Source of the DNA: Pseudomonas sp. AB6
Lineage (GTDB): Bacteria; Pseudomonadota; Gammaproteobacteria; Pseudomonadales; Pseudomonadaceae
DNA length: 64,000 nucleotides
Direction of reading: 5' to 3'
NCBI RefSeq assembly: GCF_034314105.1
Contig: NZ_JAVIWJ010000001.1
Span: 1,985,501-2,049,500, forward strand
The stretch's first letter is position 1. Every line of letters begins with the position of its first letter. Under the pieces are notes generated by a model that saw nothing but the letters and a program-made list of their open reading frames with translations, ran no database searches and had not been told where the DNA came from. Of this stretch, positions 1 to 9,677 are shown in pieces. The translations under genes were made by a program, and so were the position numbers.

Positions 1-679
1 CGGCGTAAAGGTATTCAGCCCGAGTCCAGTCTTCTTCGTTGTCGATGTCCTGAACCAAATGCCGAGGCAGGATAACCGGCAGACTTTGCTCGGAAAACAA
101 CACATCACCACGCAGCCACGCCTCGCTGTGCCCCCAATAAAATTGCCCGGCGTCTTGATAGGCCACGGGCAAATCTTGCGAGCGGGTTTCCCGGAATTGC
201 GGATACATCGATTGCAAGGCGCCCTCCTCGGTCAACCCCAAGGCCCGCTGCACAGCGAAACCAAAACCGCAGACCGAGAAAGCATAGGATTTGTCGGGGT
301 GCTGCTTCAGGAGGGTCAATCCTTCAGCCAGGTAGCGGGCTTGCAGTAACGGCGCGGTGGCATAAATGCAGCACGCATACTCGAAGCGCTGGCCTTGTTC
401 CTGGAGCGTCGTCAGCGAATGAACAATAACCGCTGCCGTGCCCGTGAAATCATCAGCCAGACGTGCCGGGCGCATGAACGGCACCTTCGCACCGTGCCCC
501 CTAGCGACTGCGGCAATCTCTTCGTCGTCGGTGCTAACCACAACCTGATCGAACAACCCGCATTTAAGCGCAGCGCGTATTGACCAAACGATCATCGGCT
601 GACCGTTAAACAGCTTAAGATTCTTGCGCGCAATCCGTTTGCTGCCGCCCCGGGCCGGGATTATCGCCACCGCTGTCAT
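1..679 (-). CDS. pseF: Pseudaminic acid cytidylyltransferase PseF (3' end off window)
   Basis: Activates pseudaminic acid with CTP to give CMP-Pse, the donor for flagellin or surface glycosylation. The 226 residues visible start MTAVAIIPARGGSKRI, the nucleotide-binding signature of the CMP-sialate synthetase family. They continue with PFMRPARLADD and a C-terminal QDIDNEEDW metal/CTP-loop motif. Family members are about 230 residues, so only a few C-terminal residues should lie beyond base 1. The ATG at 679 overlaps the TGA of the upstream methylase (ATGA), implying translational coupling in the pse operon. Family assignment is confident; PseF rather than NeuA or LegF follows from the neighbouring pseB and pseC. 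Confidence 0.9.
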   Translation of the reverse strand, partial: MTAVAIIPARGGSKRIARKNLKLFNGQPMIVWSIRAALKCGLFDQVVVSTDDEEIAAVARGHGAKVPFMRPARLADDFTGTAAVIVHSLTTLQEQGQRFEYACCIYATAPLLQARYLAEGLTLLKQHPDKSYAFSVCGFGFAVQRALGLTEEGALQSMYPQFRETRSQDLPVAYQDAGQFYWGHSEAWLRGDVLFSEQSLPVILPRHLVQDIDNEEDWTRAEYLYA

Positions 680-1296
680 AGGCGTTTTTCCAGCAGAAAC
701 CAGTTGATGTCGTCCGTGGGAAATTGCGGATCGCGGTGGTAACTGAAGCCGTAATCCAGCAGTTGCAGATCTGGGTAACTGTCAAGCATTTCACCGGCGA
801 AATCACGCTTGAACAACTTGCCGCTATTGCCGCGATAGGCCACTTCTACCGGCACCGGGTTGTAGTACTCGCAGATTAAAATGTAGCGCTGGCTTAGGCC
901 GTGCAGTTGCGCGTAGGCCGTGGGTAGTAACTCGGGCGCCAAGTGAATCAGCACGCCTTTGCTCAGCGTCAGGTCGAAGGTTCGGTCATGGGGATAGTCG
1001 AACAACGAACCGTGCCAGACATCACCAATACCCAGCGCTTGAGCGCAGACGTGAGCGTGTGCGTTGATCTCGACGCCATGCAACTCGCAGCTCGGAAATA
1101 ATTGATGCAGCGCCTGCAGGTTATTGCCCGTGTTGGTGCCCAGTTCTAACAGGCTGTCGAGCCGCAAAGTGCGCGCCAGCGCCTTGGCGAATAACGCCAG
1201 GTTGGCAGCGGTCAGCGGCTGGCCTTGATTGCGCCTCACGTACTGATCACCGAAGTTGCCCTGCCAGAACTGTTCTTGCTCACTCAAGTCACGCAT
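676..1296 (-). CDS. Pseudaminic acid biosynthesis-associated methylase (SAM-dependent)
   Basis: A 206-residue class I SAM-dependent methyltransferase. The SAM-binding motif I reads LLELGTNTGNNL (about residues 50-61) and an acidic motif II GVEINAHA follows. The protein resembles the small family repeatedly found beside pse genes (TIGR03587 type), whose methyl acceptor is unknown. It lies between pseC (32 bp away) and pseF (4-bp overlap) on the same strand. A plausible role is methylation of pseudaminic acid or of an intermediate; that is inference from position only. Confidence 0.85.
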   Translation of the reverse strand: MRDLSEQEQFWQGNFGDQYVRRNQGQPLTAANLALFAKALARTLRLDSLLELGTNTGNNLQALHQLFPSCELHGVEINAHAHVCAQALGIGDVWHGSLFDYPHDRTFDLTLSKGVLIHLAPELLPTAYAQLHGLSQRYILICEYYNPVPVEVAYRGNSGKLFKRDFAGEMLDSYPDLQLLDYGFSYHRDPQFPTDDINWFLLEKRL

Positions 1297-1327
1297 CGAT
1301 CATTCTCATCAACTAATCGCACAACGC

Positions 1328-2497
1328 TTAGGCCAAAAGGCGGCGCAGCTGCTCGATTACATAGTCTTGTTGCTCATCGGTCAGATCAGGGAACAGCGGC
1401 AAGCTGACTGCTTCACCGAAATAACCTTCGGCCACCGGAAAATCACCCTCGCCAAAGCCTAAGCCTTGGTAATAAGGCTGCAAATGCACTGGAATGTAAT
1501 GCAAGTTCACGCCGATACCCGCCGCCCGCATAGCGTCGAACAGCTCTCGCTGGCTGAGTGTAAGCCGATCAAAATGTACCCGCACCACATAGAGATGCCA
1601 CGCTGATTCAGCGCCGGATTGTGAGCTTGGTAATTGCATAGGAAGCCCGGCCAACAGTCGCTCGTAACGAGCCGCCAACTGACGCCGCCGCGCAATAAAA
1701 CCCTCGATCCGGGCTATTTGCGACAGCCCCAGCGCGGCGTGCAAGTCCGTCATTCGATAGTTGAACCCCAGCTCGACTTGTTGGTAATACCAAAGCCCTT
1801 CGCTCGGCACCGACATCTGTGCTGGGTCTGCGGTAATCCCATGGCTGCGCAACCGACGTAAACGCTCGGCCAATTCCGGTCGATTAGTCAGGACCATGCC
1901 GCCTTCGCCCGAGGTAATGATTTTCACCGGATGAAAGCTGAAAATGGTCATCGCCGCGTACGCGCCACAGCCTACAGGACGCCCAAGGTACGTCGCGCCG
2001 ACGGCATGGGATGCGTCTTCAATTAACGTAAATCCATAACGCTCAGCCAGTGCCGCCATCGCGCGCAGGTCACAGCTTTGGCCGGAAAAGGCGACCGCCA
2101 CCACTACCTTGGGCAATGTCCCAGCGGCCTCGGCAGCGATGAGCTTTTTCGCCAGCACATCCGCATCGAGGTTCCAGGTCAGCGGGTCGATGTCGACAAA
2201 ATCGACCTTGGCGCCGCAATAGCGTCCGCAGTTGGCGGAGGCCACAAAGGTATTGGGCGTGGTCCATAACCAATCGCCCTCGCTCAACCCCGCAGCCAGA
2301 CACGCAATGTGCAGCGCTGCGGTGGCATTGCACACCGCCACCGCAAAATCAGCCTCGCAGCGCTCGGCCATTGCCGCTTCAAAGCGTTCAATGGTCGGGC
2401 CTTGAGTCAGCCACGGCGATTTAAGAACCGCCACTACGGCGTCGATGTCCGTTTGGTCGATGTTCTGTCGCCCATAAGGAATCGAAAAGGTGCTCAT
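1328..2497 (-). CDS. pseC: UDP-4-amino-4,6-dideoxy-N-acetyl-beta-L-altrosamine transaminase PseC
   Basis: PLP-dependent aminotransferase of the DegT/DnrJ/EryC1 family, 389 residues, the usual length. It converts the 4-keto product of PseB to the 4-amino sugar using glutamate. The N-terminus IPYGRQNIDQTDIDAV is typical of PseC, and the PLP lysine is K192 in the motif SFHPVKIITSGEGG. Its ATG overlaps the pseB stop by 4 bp (2494-2497), so the two are translationally coupled. Specific function is supported by the pseB-pseC-methylase-pseF order. Confidence 0.93.
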   Translation of the reverse strand: MSTFSIPYGRQNIDQTDIDAVVAVLKSPWLTQGPTIERFEAAMAERCEADFAVAVCNATAALHIACLAAGLSEGDWLWTTPNTFVASANCGRYCGAKVDFVDIDPLTWNLDADVLAKKLIAAEAAGTLPKVVVAVAFSGQSCDLRAMAALAERYGFTLIEDASHAVGATYLGRPVGCGAYAAMTIFSFHPVKIITSGEGGMVLTNRPELAERLRRLRSHGITADPAQMSVPSEGLWYYQQVELGFNYRMTDLHAALGLSQIARIEGFIARRRQLAARYERLLAGLPMQLPSSQSGAESAWHLYVVRVHFDRLTLSQRELFDAMRAAGIGVNLHYIPVHLQPYYQGLGFGEGDFPVAEGYFGEAVSLPLFPDLTDEQQDYVIEQLRRLLA

Positions 2498-3519
2498 GCC
2501 GGTAGCTCGACCGGCAGCTGGGGAGGTGACTCTTCGTGCAGGGCTGAAATCTGCCCCACACTCACAAATTCGGGGTTGATGTCGGAACGGTATTCAAAAT
2601 CTTCATCCACCGCCACACCCTGCTCGCCCACACCGTCGATGGCAAAATCGACATCGACGCTGGTGAAGCGAATCGACGGTTGAATGGTGTAGTGATCCTT
2701 GAACTCTATGGTCATGCGCGCGTCGTCCAACGGCACCATCAGTTCATGAAGCTTTTCACCGGGACGGATACCGACAATCGTGTGCGGCAAATGCGCTGCC
2801 ATGCCTTTGGCCAAATCCACCACCCGTATCGAGGGAATTTTCGGCACAAACACTTCGCCGCCGTGCATCCGGGCAAAGCTGTCGAGTACAAATTGCACAC
2901 CATGATCGAGGGTGATCCAGAAGCGTGTCATCCGGACATCAGTGATCGGCAGTTCCCGCGCACCTTCGCTGATCAGCTTGCTGAAAAACGTCACCACTGA
3001 GCCTCGGGAACCCGCCACGTTGCCATAACGCACCACCGAGAAACGCGTCGATTGGTCGCCGGCAATATTGTTCGCCGCGACGAACAATTTGTCTGACAGC
3101 AACTTGGTTGCGCCATACAAATTGATCGGGCTGGCGGCCTTGTCCGTGGACAAGGCAATCACCCGTTTCACCCCGTTATCAATGGCGGCGGCAATAATAT
3201 TTTCCGCGCCATTGACGTTGGTTCGGATGAACTCCGTCGGATTGTATTCCGCCGCTGGTACCTGCTTAAGGGCCGCGGCATGTACCACGTAATCGATCCC
3301 TCGCATTGCCACCCGCAAACGCTCGGCATCGCGCACATCGCCAAGAAAATAACGCATGCACGGTGCATTGAACGTTTGCTGCATTTCGTACTGCTTGAGC
3401 TCGTCGCGTGAAAACACCACGACGCGCTTGGGCTGATACTGCTCTAGCAAGCGGCGAATGAAATTACGGCCGAATGAACCCGTGCCGCCTGAGATAAAAA
3501 TCGATTTGCCGTTGAACAT
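2494..3519 (-). CDS. pseB: UDP-N-acetylglucosamine 4,6-dehydratase (inverting) PseB
   Basis: First enzyme of pseudaminic acid synthesis: dehydrates and C5-epimerises UDP-GlcNAc. The start is set at 3519 (MFNGKSIFISGG), which has an AAGGA ribosome-binding site 9 bases upstream; an ATG further upstream at 3576 would run into the preceding gene's 3' end and has no such site. The 341-residue product has the NADP-binding GGTGSFG loop near residue 10, the STDKAASP active-site segment with the dehydratase Asp-Lys, and the YGATK catalytic Tyr/Lys. It is followed by pseC with a 4-bp overlap. Confidence 0.94.
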   Translation of the reverse strand: MFNGKSIFISGGTGSFGRNFIRRLLEQYQPKRVVVFSRDELKQYEMQQTFNAPCMRYFLGDVRDAERLRVAMRGIDYVVHAAALKQVPAAEYNPTEFIRTNVNGAENIIAAAIDNGVKRVIALSTDKAASPINLYGATKLLSDKLFVAANNIAGDQSTRFSVVRYGNVAGSRGSVVTFFSKLISEGARELPITDVRMTRFWITLDHGVQFVLDSFARMHGGEVFVPKIPSIRVVDLAKGMAAHLPHTIVGIRPGEKLHELMVPLDDARMTIEFKDHYTIQPSIRFTSVDVDFAIDGVGEQGVAVDEDFEYRSDINPEFVSVGQISALHEESPPQLPVELPA

Positions 3520-3547
3520 GCTGTGAGTCCTTCTGCCCGTACCTGAC

Positions 3548-6478
3548 TTAAACCAGCAACGCCGCCCAGTCGACACTGGACGCGTCGCCGAGGGTAAACC
3601 CCTTGCCTGTCAGAGACAGGCTGCTGTTGTAGGCTGGGTCGTGGGCAAACTGACTGCTCCACTTATCGCGCAATTTTTCCAGTGCGCCCTCAGACGTCGG
3701 CGTCGTACCCGGATGAATGATTTCGACCTGCGGCGTCCAAACGATCAAGTAACCGGCTTGTCCGATTTTCAAGCACACATCGACGTCACTGTAGGCTTCG
3801 CTAAAATCGGTTTCATCCAGCCCACCGACCGCGTCGAACAGTTCTTTGCGAACCATCAAACAGTTGGCGGAAACAGCGGAGTAGCTTTGTTCCACGACCA
3901 AGCGGTGCAAGTAGCCTTTGGCGTCTTTCTTTTCACCCACAAACGCCGAACCGACGCCGCCGTTCAGGCCTAGAATCAGACCGGCTTGAGTGATTTTTCC
4001 GTCACTTTCAATCAGCTTGGCGCCGACGACCCCGACTTCAGGGCGCTGAGCCTGGTTAAGCAGCAGCTCGATCCAGTTCGGACTCACCACCTCAGCCTCG
4101 TCCGAGAGCAACACCAGGTACTCGCCGTTAGCCTGACGGCACGCGTCGTTGAGCAACGCTGACGCATTCAGGGCTTGTTCGTTGCGCAGCACCCTTACTC
4201 GACTGCCGGCGACATCCTGAAGAGCCAACCAACTGATCGTTTCGTCATCGGTGCTCTGGTCGTCGACGATCAGCACTTCGTAGAACCGGTGGCGGGTTTT
4301 CAACAGAACATGGGTCAGGCAACGTTTGAGACACTCAAGATTGTTGTGGCTGTGGACGATGATCGACACCAGAGGTTGCTCGCGGTGACGATAGTCGATT
4401 TGATAGGTGCCCGGCACTGCCGAACTCACGTGGGCCTTGTAGCCGCGGCCGGTGAGATGCCGGTTTAACGCCAGGCTTTCATGGCCATTTTCACCGATCC
4501 ACGGCTGCTCGCAAATGAGCAACGGCTCGTCAAGGTGGGCCAACCAACTCACTCCACCGCGCTCGATAATGCGCAGCAGCAATTCGAAATCCAATGCACT
4601 GTCGAAGTCTGCGGAATAACCACCAGCGTCGACAAACACGTCCTTGCGGATCAACCAATGGCGCGACATTAAGGCGGGGAAACTTTGCAACAGATCCAAG
4701 TTGAAATCCGGACGGAACACATCGATCAGCGACCCACTCGGCAATCGTTGTACTTCGTCAGCAAATACCGCACGGCAATCAGGCGCTGCTAACAACTCGA
4801 CACTGGCGCGCAATAATCCGCTGGCGGTGAACTGATCGCCGCCATTGGCCAGTAGTATCCAATCACAGGATGTTTGCCGTGCCACTTGGTTAAGTTTATC
4901 GATACAGTTTTCATGGGTGATCTTAACAAAATGCAGCATGTCCTGAGCCGTGGTGGTGGTCGCAGGCATGCCATTCGTAAACACCACGACCTTGAACGCT
5001 CTAAACTGACTTTCCATCAAACTGTCGAGGGTTATCTGTAATTTTCTGTTGTCGTTGTTTGCATTCAACAGCAATATACAAACTTGAGGACCACCGTGAT
5101 GCGCATCAAGGTGTTTAGTAATTAACGTGCCTTGATCCGCACTGGGCGCACGCGCCTCCAGCCAGTTAATCAGGCGACCGGAAGGCATTTTAGCGAGTTG
5201 AGTGTTGCGATTCTGAACCGACACCGCGTCCAGTCGCTTTAACCAATCAACCAACGCTCCAGATTCTCCGGGCTCATCCAGTAGCTGGAGATTATGCGAA
5301 AGGCTTTCAACGACCTGCTTGTTGAATGGACTACGGTCCATCGCCGGCCACAAACGCCCGGTAATAGTTTTGATGCTATCGGTGTCGTGCTCCAGTGACG
5401 CTTCCTGCTGCAATGCCCAGACACCTTCGAGTTCCTCAAGCTGCACGCGGCCAGCGGGCATGGCGTGAAGCAAAAACTCAATCTGCGTCAGTTGGTCGAA
5501 AAAAGCCTGGTTGTAGAACGGCAATTCGACGTACTGCATCGGACCGAACTGCCGGGACGGCCCACTGAGCGGACTGGTCCAGCTGGACATAAAGATAGGC
5601 TCCATGGTCAAGGCAGTCCCTTTGCACAAGCCGTCCAGCATCTCGTGAAAACTGTCCAGCACTGATTGCTTGATCTGCGCCTGATCGAGGTCAGTAATCG
5701 TCGTAGACAGACTGGCGAAAAATTCCGCCTTGTCTTCGCGATCCTGTTCGCCCTTGGCGTCTCTAGGACCCAGCACCGTCGTCACTTCAGTGTTGTGGTC
5801 TGACGTAATGTAGTTCAGCTCTCGAACACTGTAAGGAATCGGAAGAATACGAACTTTTGACGAGACTAAAAGATAGTAAGCGTGGCCGATTTCACCCCAC
5901 TCCACGATGATGTCTAGCGGCGCAGCCTCAAACCACTGGCGCAGCAACTCGGTTCGGGCTACCGAATAGAACGGTGGAATAAATTGGCTAAAGAAGTCCC
6001 GAACCCGCTGCTCCGGGTGATCAGACGCGTAATCTTCCTGGACCTTTTTATCGCGACGGTAGTACTGCACAAAGTTGCTGTGTGCCAAGTACATCAAACT
6101 GTATCCGTAACAAACACCGTAGTCCGGGTTCGTTTCGAGAAACGCCAACGACTGCCCAATGGCATCGTGCAAAATAAAGTCATCGTCCGCCGCAAACAAC
6201 ATATACGGCGTGGTCACCAAGGTCAGACCGTAGGCTAACTTCCCCTGCAGGCCGGTATACGCAAACTGCGGAAGGTGTTGGTAATTGACATCTGGAAAGC
6301 GCTCAGTCAGACCTTCAACAGCATTTGGAGAAGAATCAAGCACGAGGAAGGTGCACGGAAAATCGCTATAGAACTGCAGCGCTCTGAGCAAAAAGGCCGG
6401 ACGATTATGGGTCATAATCACCAGCGTCAGCCGCTCGGCCAAAGACGAAGGCTCATCAGTACTGTCATTATTTTGCAT
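3548..6478 (-). CDS. Large multidomain GT2-type glycosyltransferase
   Basis: A 976-residue protein with three GT-A-like segments. The N-terminal domain starts RLTLVIMTHNRP near residue 15 and resembles the TIGR00180 glycosyltransferase family. A degenerate middle GT2 fold begins near residue 460 (VCILLLNANNDN). A canonical GT2 domain begins near residue 700 (PLVSIIVHSHNN, then VLIVDDQSTDD) and ends with a DPAYNSSLSL tail. The start at 6478 follows GGGGA; 6505 lacks a site. The second and third domains are clearly paralogous to those of the 1194-residue glycosyltransferase at 10108-13692. Probably transfers sugars to flagellin, as the large Fgt-type enzymes do in other pseudomonads; substrate is unknown. 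Confidence 0.85.
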   Translation of the reverse strand: MQNNDSTDEPSSLAERLTLVIMTHNRPAFLLRALQFYSDFPCTFLVLDSSPNAVEGLTERFPDVNYQHLPQFAYTGLQGKLAYGLTLVTTPYMLFAADDDFILHDAIGQSLAFLETNPDYGVCYGYSLMYLAHSNFVQYYRRDKKVQEDYASDHPEQRVRDFFSQFIPPFYSVARTELLRQWFEAAPLDIIVEWGEIGHAYYLLVSSKVRILPIPYSVRELNYITSDHNTEVTTVLGPRDAKGEQDREDKAEFFASLSTTITDLDQAQIKQSVLDSFHEMLDGLCKGTALTMEPIFMSSWTSPLSGPSRQFGPMQYVELPFYNQAFFDQLTQIEFLLHAMPAGRVQLEELEGVWALQQEASLEHDTDSIKTITGRLWPAMDRSPFNKQVVESLSHNLQLLDEPGESGALVDWLKRLDAVSVQNRNTQLAKMPSGRLINWLEARAPSADQGTLITKHLDAHHGGPQVCILLLNANNDNRKLQITLDSLMESQFRAFKVVVFTNGMPATTTTAQDMLHFVKITHENCIDKLNQVARQTSCDWILLANGGDQFTASGLLRASVELLAAPDCRAVFADEVQRLPSGSLIDVFRPDFNLDLLQSFPALMSRHWLIRKDVFVDAGGYSADFDSALDFELLLRIIERGGVSWLAHLDEPLLICEQPWIGENGHESLALNRHLTGRGYKAHVSSAVPGTYQIDYRHREQPLVSIIVHSHNNLECLKRCLTHVLLKTRHRFYEVLIVDDQSTDDETISWLALQDVAGSRVRVLRNEQALNASALLNDACRQANGEYLVLLSDEAEVVSPNWIELLLNQAQRPEVGVVGAKLIESDGKITQAGLILGLNGGVGSAFVGEKKDAKGYLHRLVVEQSYSAVSANCLMVRKELFDAVGGLDETDFSEAYSDVDVCLKIGQAGYLIVWTPQVEIIHPGTTPTSEGALEKLRDKWSSQFAHDPAYNSSLSLTGKGFTLGDASSVDWAALLV

Positions 6479-6562
6479 GCTTTTCCCCAAACGGCGAACG
6501 GTCATAAGAAGTTGTATTAATGAGTGTGCAATGGATCAGGGGCCAGCTGGCCGACGCCCCCG

Positions 6563-7789
6563 TCACAGCATGACCAACTTGGGCACCGCAATGACAAACT
6601 GCCCGCCCCACTCACGCACTTGCGCTTGCTGCTCACTGACTTCATTCAATAGATTCCAAGGCAGGACCAACACGTAATCCGGCTTTTCAATGGCCAGCCG
6701 CTCAGGCGCCACGACCGGAATCCGACTGCCAGGCAAAAATTTCCCCTGCTTGTGGGGATTGGCATCCGCCACCCATGCCAACAAATCAGGCTTGACCCCG
6801 GCGTAGTTGAGCAACGTGTTGCCCTTCGCCGCAGCGCCGTAGCCCACGACGCGTTTGCCGTCGGCTTTGGCCTGAAGCAAGAACCGCAACAGGCCATGTT
6901 TGATCCGCTCGGCAGCGGGTGCCAGCGTGGAATAAAACTCCGGGGTTTTCATTCCGGCAGCCAGCTCGACAGCCAGCACCCGTTGCACCGTCGGTTCAAT
7001 CGTCCGGCGCGGCCCATCGGCACGTTGGACAAACACCCGCAACGACCCGCCGTGAGTCGGCAGCTCACTGATATCAAAAATCGCCAAGCCATTGCGCTCG
7101 CATAACAGCTGCACCGCTGTCAGCGACAAATACGAATAGTGCTCGTGGTAAAGCGTATCGAACTGGGCGCCAGCCATCAGTGTCAGCAAGTGCGGAAACT
7201 CAAAGGTCGCAACGCCTTCGGGTTTCAACAGCAGAGCAAAACCGCTCAGAAAGTCGTTGATATCAGGAACGTGCGCCAAGACGTTGTTGGCAGCCATCAA
7301 GTCTGCGGACCAGCCCTCTGCCACTAACTGCGCAGCAGCCGCCTGACCGAAGAACAGCTCGCGAATCTCCAGGCCTTTTTCTCTTGCTGCCTGCGCCGTG
7401 CTGTGCGTCGGCTCGATGCCCAGGCAGGCAATGCCACGTTGAGCCACGTATTGCAGGAGGTAGCCGTCGTTGGCGGCGATTTCCACCACCCGGCTGTCGG
7501 TGGTCAAACCAAAGCGCTCAACCATCTCGGCGACGTAACGGTCGGCGTGCGCCAACCAAGTGGTGGAGAACGAGCTGAAATACGCATAATCGGCGTCAAA
7601 CAGGGTTTCAGCGCTGGTGTAGTCCTCGGTCTGTACCAGCCAACAGGCCTGACACACCTGAACCTTGAGCGGCACCCATTGCTCCGATTGCCCAAGCTGC
7701 TGTGGACTTAAATAAGCGTTCGACGGCGGTGCGGTGCCGAGATCGATCAACGGCAAAACCAGTGGAGTGGCGCAACCTCTACACTTCAT
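6563..7789 (-). CDS. Sugar C-methyltransferase (NovU/TylCIII/CloU-like)
   Basis: A 408-residue SAM-dependent C-methyltransferase with the three-part layout of deoxysugar C-methyltransferases. There is an N-terminal zinc-binding region (CxxC at C3/C6 and C46/C49) and a Rossmann SAM domain (VVEIAANDGYLLQYV). The conserved TLYHEHYSYLS motif supplies the Tyr/His acid-base residues, and a C-terminal domain carries VVGYGAAAKGNTLLNYAG. Such enzymes methylate C3 of a 4-keto deoxysugar nucleotide. It overlaps rfbG by 4 bp, so CDP-4-keto-6-deoxyglucose or a derivative is the likely acceptor. That substrate is inferred. Confidence 0.85.
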   Translation of the reverse strand: MKCRGCATPLVLPLIDLGTAPPSNAYLSPQQLGQSEQWVPLKVQVCQACWLVQTEDYTSAETLFDADYAYFSSFSTTWLAHADRYVAEMVERFGLTTDSRVVEIAANDGYLLQYVAQRGIACLGIEPTHSTAQAAREKGLEIRELFFGQAAAAQLVAEGWSADLMAANNVLAHVPDINDFLSGFALLLKPEGVATFEFPHLLTLMAGAQFDTLYHEHYSYLSLTAVQLLCERNGLAIFDISELPTHGGSLRVFVQRADGPRRTIEPTVQRVLAVELAAGMKTPEFYSTLAPAAERIKHGLLRFLLQAKADGKRVVGYGAAAKGNTLLNYAGVKPDLLAWVADANPHKQGKFLPGSRIPVVAPERLAIEKPDYVLVLPWNLLNEVSEQQAQVREWGGQFVIAVPKLVML

Positions 7790-8922
7790 AGCGAAACTCC
7801 AACAAGCCGAGGGTCCAGTGCAGAAGACGAGGGGTCTTGTTCCGACAGCCCTCGATACAAGTTCAATTGGGCCAACGTCACGTCACTCATGTCTGCGCCA
7901 TTTTTCCAGGCCAGGTGCCAATCCACTGTGTGTTCTAGACACTGTTGTAGGGACCAACGGGGCTGCCAGGCTAACAATTGATGAGCGCGACTGCTGTCCA
8001 GGCGTAGCAGGCCGGCTTCATGCAGATCGCTGGGTTCGATGCGCAGCCCTGGCGCTTGCGGCCAGCGTTGGGCGAGTTGATTCACCACTTCACCGACGCT
8101 GCACATGTCGCTTTCGCTCGGGCCGAAATTCCATGCCCCGGCAAACTCCGGACCTTTTTCATACAGCGCTGCCGCCAGTTGCAGGTAACCCGCCAAAGGT
8201 TCCAGCGCGTGTTGCCAAGGCCTGATGGCCTGTGGATAACGCAACGTGACCGGCTCGCCGGCTGACCATGCTTTAAACACGTCGGGGATTAAACGCTCAG
8301 CGGCGAAGTCGCCGCCGCCAAGCACATTGCCTGCCCGCGCGGTGGCTAACGCCAAACCGTGTTCTTCATAGCGACCAGCGGCGAAAAATGACGCCGCATA
8401 GGATTGAGCCAACAGCTCGCAGCAGGCTTTGCTGCTGCTGTAAGGATCATGCCCACCCAGCGGCTCGTTCTCGCGGTAAGGCCACAGCCATTCTTTATTG
8501 GCGTAAACCTTATCGGTGGTGACCAACACGCAGGCCCGGACGCAGCCGACCTGGCGAATCGCTTCAAGCAGATTAAGGGTGCCCATCACGTTGCTGGAAT
8601 AGGTGCCTAACGGGTCGCGGTAGCCTTCTCGCACCAGCGGTTGAGCCGCCAGGTGCAAGACGATTTCAGGTTCGACATCCGCCATCACCTCCAGCAAAGC
8701 GCCCAAGTCACGCAAGTCACCGCGCCTATCGTTCAAGCCATCGGCAACCCGCGCAAGCGTGTACAGATTCGGCTCGGTCGGAGGTTCCAAGGCGAAACCG
8801 GTGACATCGGCACCCAGGCTCTTCAACCACAGCGCTAACCAGCTGCCTTTAAAACCAGTGTGACCGGTCAGCAGAACCCGCTTGCCGCGCCAGAATGGCG
8901 GGCTTAGTCCCACTGCTTCCAT
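7786..8922 (-). CDS. rfbG: CDP-glucose 4,6-dehydratase
   Basis: Short-chain dehydrogenase-type sugar nucleotide dehydratase, 378 residues. It converts CDP-glucose to CDP-4-keto-6-deoxyglucose. The NAD-binding motif LLTGHTGFKGSW is the family hallmark, and the DPYSSSKACCELL segment holds the catalytic Tyr/Lys. The start at 8922 (MEAVGLSPPFW) has AGGAGAGG just upstream and overlaps the rfbF stop by 19 bp; an ATG at 8943 lies before this site and is less likely. No RfbH-type 3-dehydrase is present in the window, so the product probably goes to the adjacent C-methyltransferase rather than into 3,6-dideoxyhexoses. Confidence 0.92.
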   Translation of the reverse strand: MEAVGLSPPFWRGKRVLLTGHTGFKGSWLALWLKSLGADVTGFALEPPTEPNLYTLARVADGLNDRRGDLRDLGALLEVMADVEPEIVLHLAAQPLVREGYRDPLGTYSSNVMGTLNLLEAIRQVGCVRACVLVTTDKVYANKEWLWPYRENEPLGGHDPYSSSKACCELLAQSYAASFFAAGRYEEHGLALATARAGNVLGGGDFAAERLIPDVFKAWSAGEPVTLRYPQAIRPWQHALEPLAGYLQLAAALYEKGPEFAGAWNFGPSESDMCSVGEVVNQLAQRWPQAPGLRIEPSDLHEAGLLRLDSSRAHQLLAWQPRWSLQQCLEHTVDWHLAWKNGADMSDVTLAQLNLYRGLSEQDPSSSALDPRLVGVSL

Positions 8923-9677
8923 GGGGCCTCTCCTTTTTGCCACAACTCCTCAAGATGATTCTTGTCGCGCAAGGTATCCATCGGCTGCCAAAAACCGTCG
9001 TGCTGGAACGCCATTAAGTGGCCACCAGCCGCAAGGTCGGCTAAAGGTTCAGATTCCCACGCGGTTAAGTCGCCTTTAATAAACGGCAGAACCTTGGGTG
9101 AAAGCACAAAAAAACCACCGTTGATCCAACCGCCATCGCCACGGGGTTTTTCGGTAAAACCCTGTACTGAATTGCCTTGGCGATCCAAAGCACCATAACG
9201 TCCCGGCGGTTGCACTGCGGTCACGGTCGCTAACTTGCCGTGGGACAGGTGAAAGTCCACCAATGCGCCAATATTCAGATCTGATACACCGTCGCCGTAG
9301 GTAAAACAAAAAGCTTCTTCGTTTTCCAAATGGCCGGCAGCCCGCCGTAAACGGCCGCCGGTCTGAGTCTCTTCACCGGTGTCAATCAGCGTCACGCGCC
9401 ATGGTTCACTGTAATTCTGGTGCACGTCCATCCGATTGGCGACCATATCGAACGTAACGTCGGAGGTATGCAAAAAGTAGTTGGCGAAGAAGTCCTTGAT
9501 CGCATAGCCCTTGTAGCCGAGGCAGATAATGAAGTCGTTGATACCATGAGCCGAATACTGTTTCATGATGTGCCAAAGAATTGGCTTGCCGCCAATTTCT
9601 ATCATCGGTTTCGGCTTAAGGTGCGACTCTTCGCTGATACGTGTACCCAGACCGCCCGCCAGAATTACTGCCTTCAT
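8904..9677 (-). CDS. rfbF: Glucose-1-phosphate cytidylyltransferase
   Basis: Makes CDP-glucose from CTP and glucose-1-phosphate, the entry step for CDP-6-deoxyhexoses. 257 residues, the family's usual length. The N-terminus MKAVILAGGLGTRISEESHL carries the nucleotidyltransferase GGxGTR signature, followed by KPMIEIGGKPILWHIM. The start at 9677 has AGAGGACAGG upstream and is the conserved start; the reading frame is open to 9740. First gene of the rfbF-rfbG-methyltransferase-glycosyltransferase-pse run. Confidence 0.93.
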   Translation of the reverse strand: MKAVILAGGLGTRISEESHLKPKPMIEIGGKPILWHIMKQYSAHGINDFIICLGYKGYAIKDFFANYFLHTSDVTFDMVANRMDVHQNYSEPWRVTLIDTGEETQTGGRLRRAAGHLENEEAFCFTYGDGVSDLNIGALVDFHLSHGKLATVTAVQPPGRYGALDRQGNSVQGFTEKPRGDGGWINGGFFVLSPKVLPFIKGDLTAWESEPLADLAAGGHLMAFQHDGFWQPMDTLRDKNHLEELWQKGEAPWKQWD

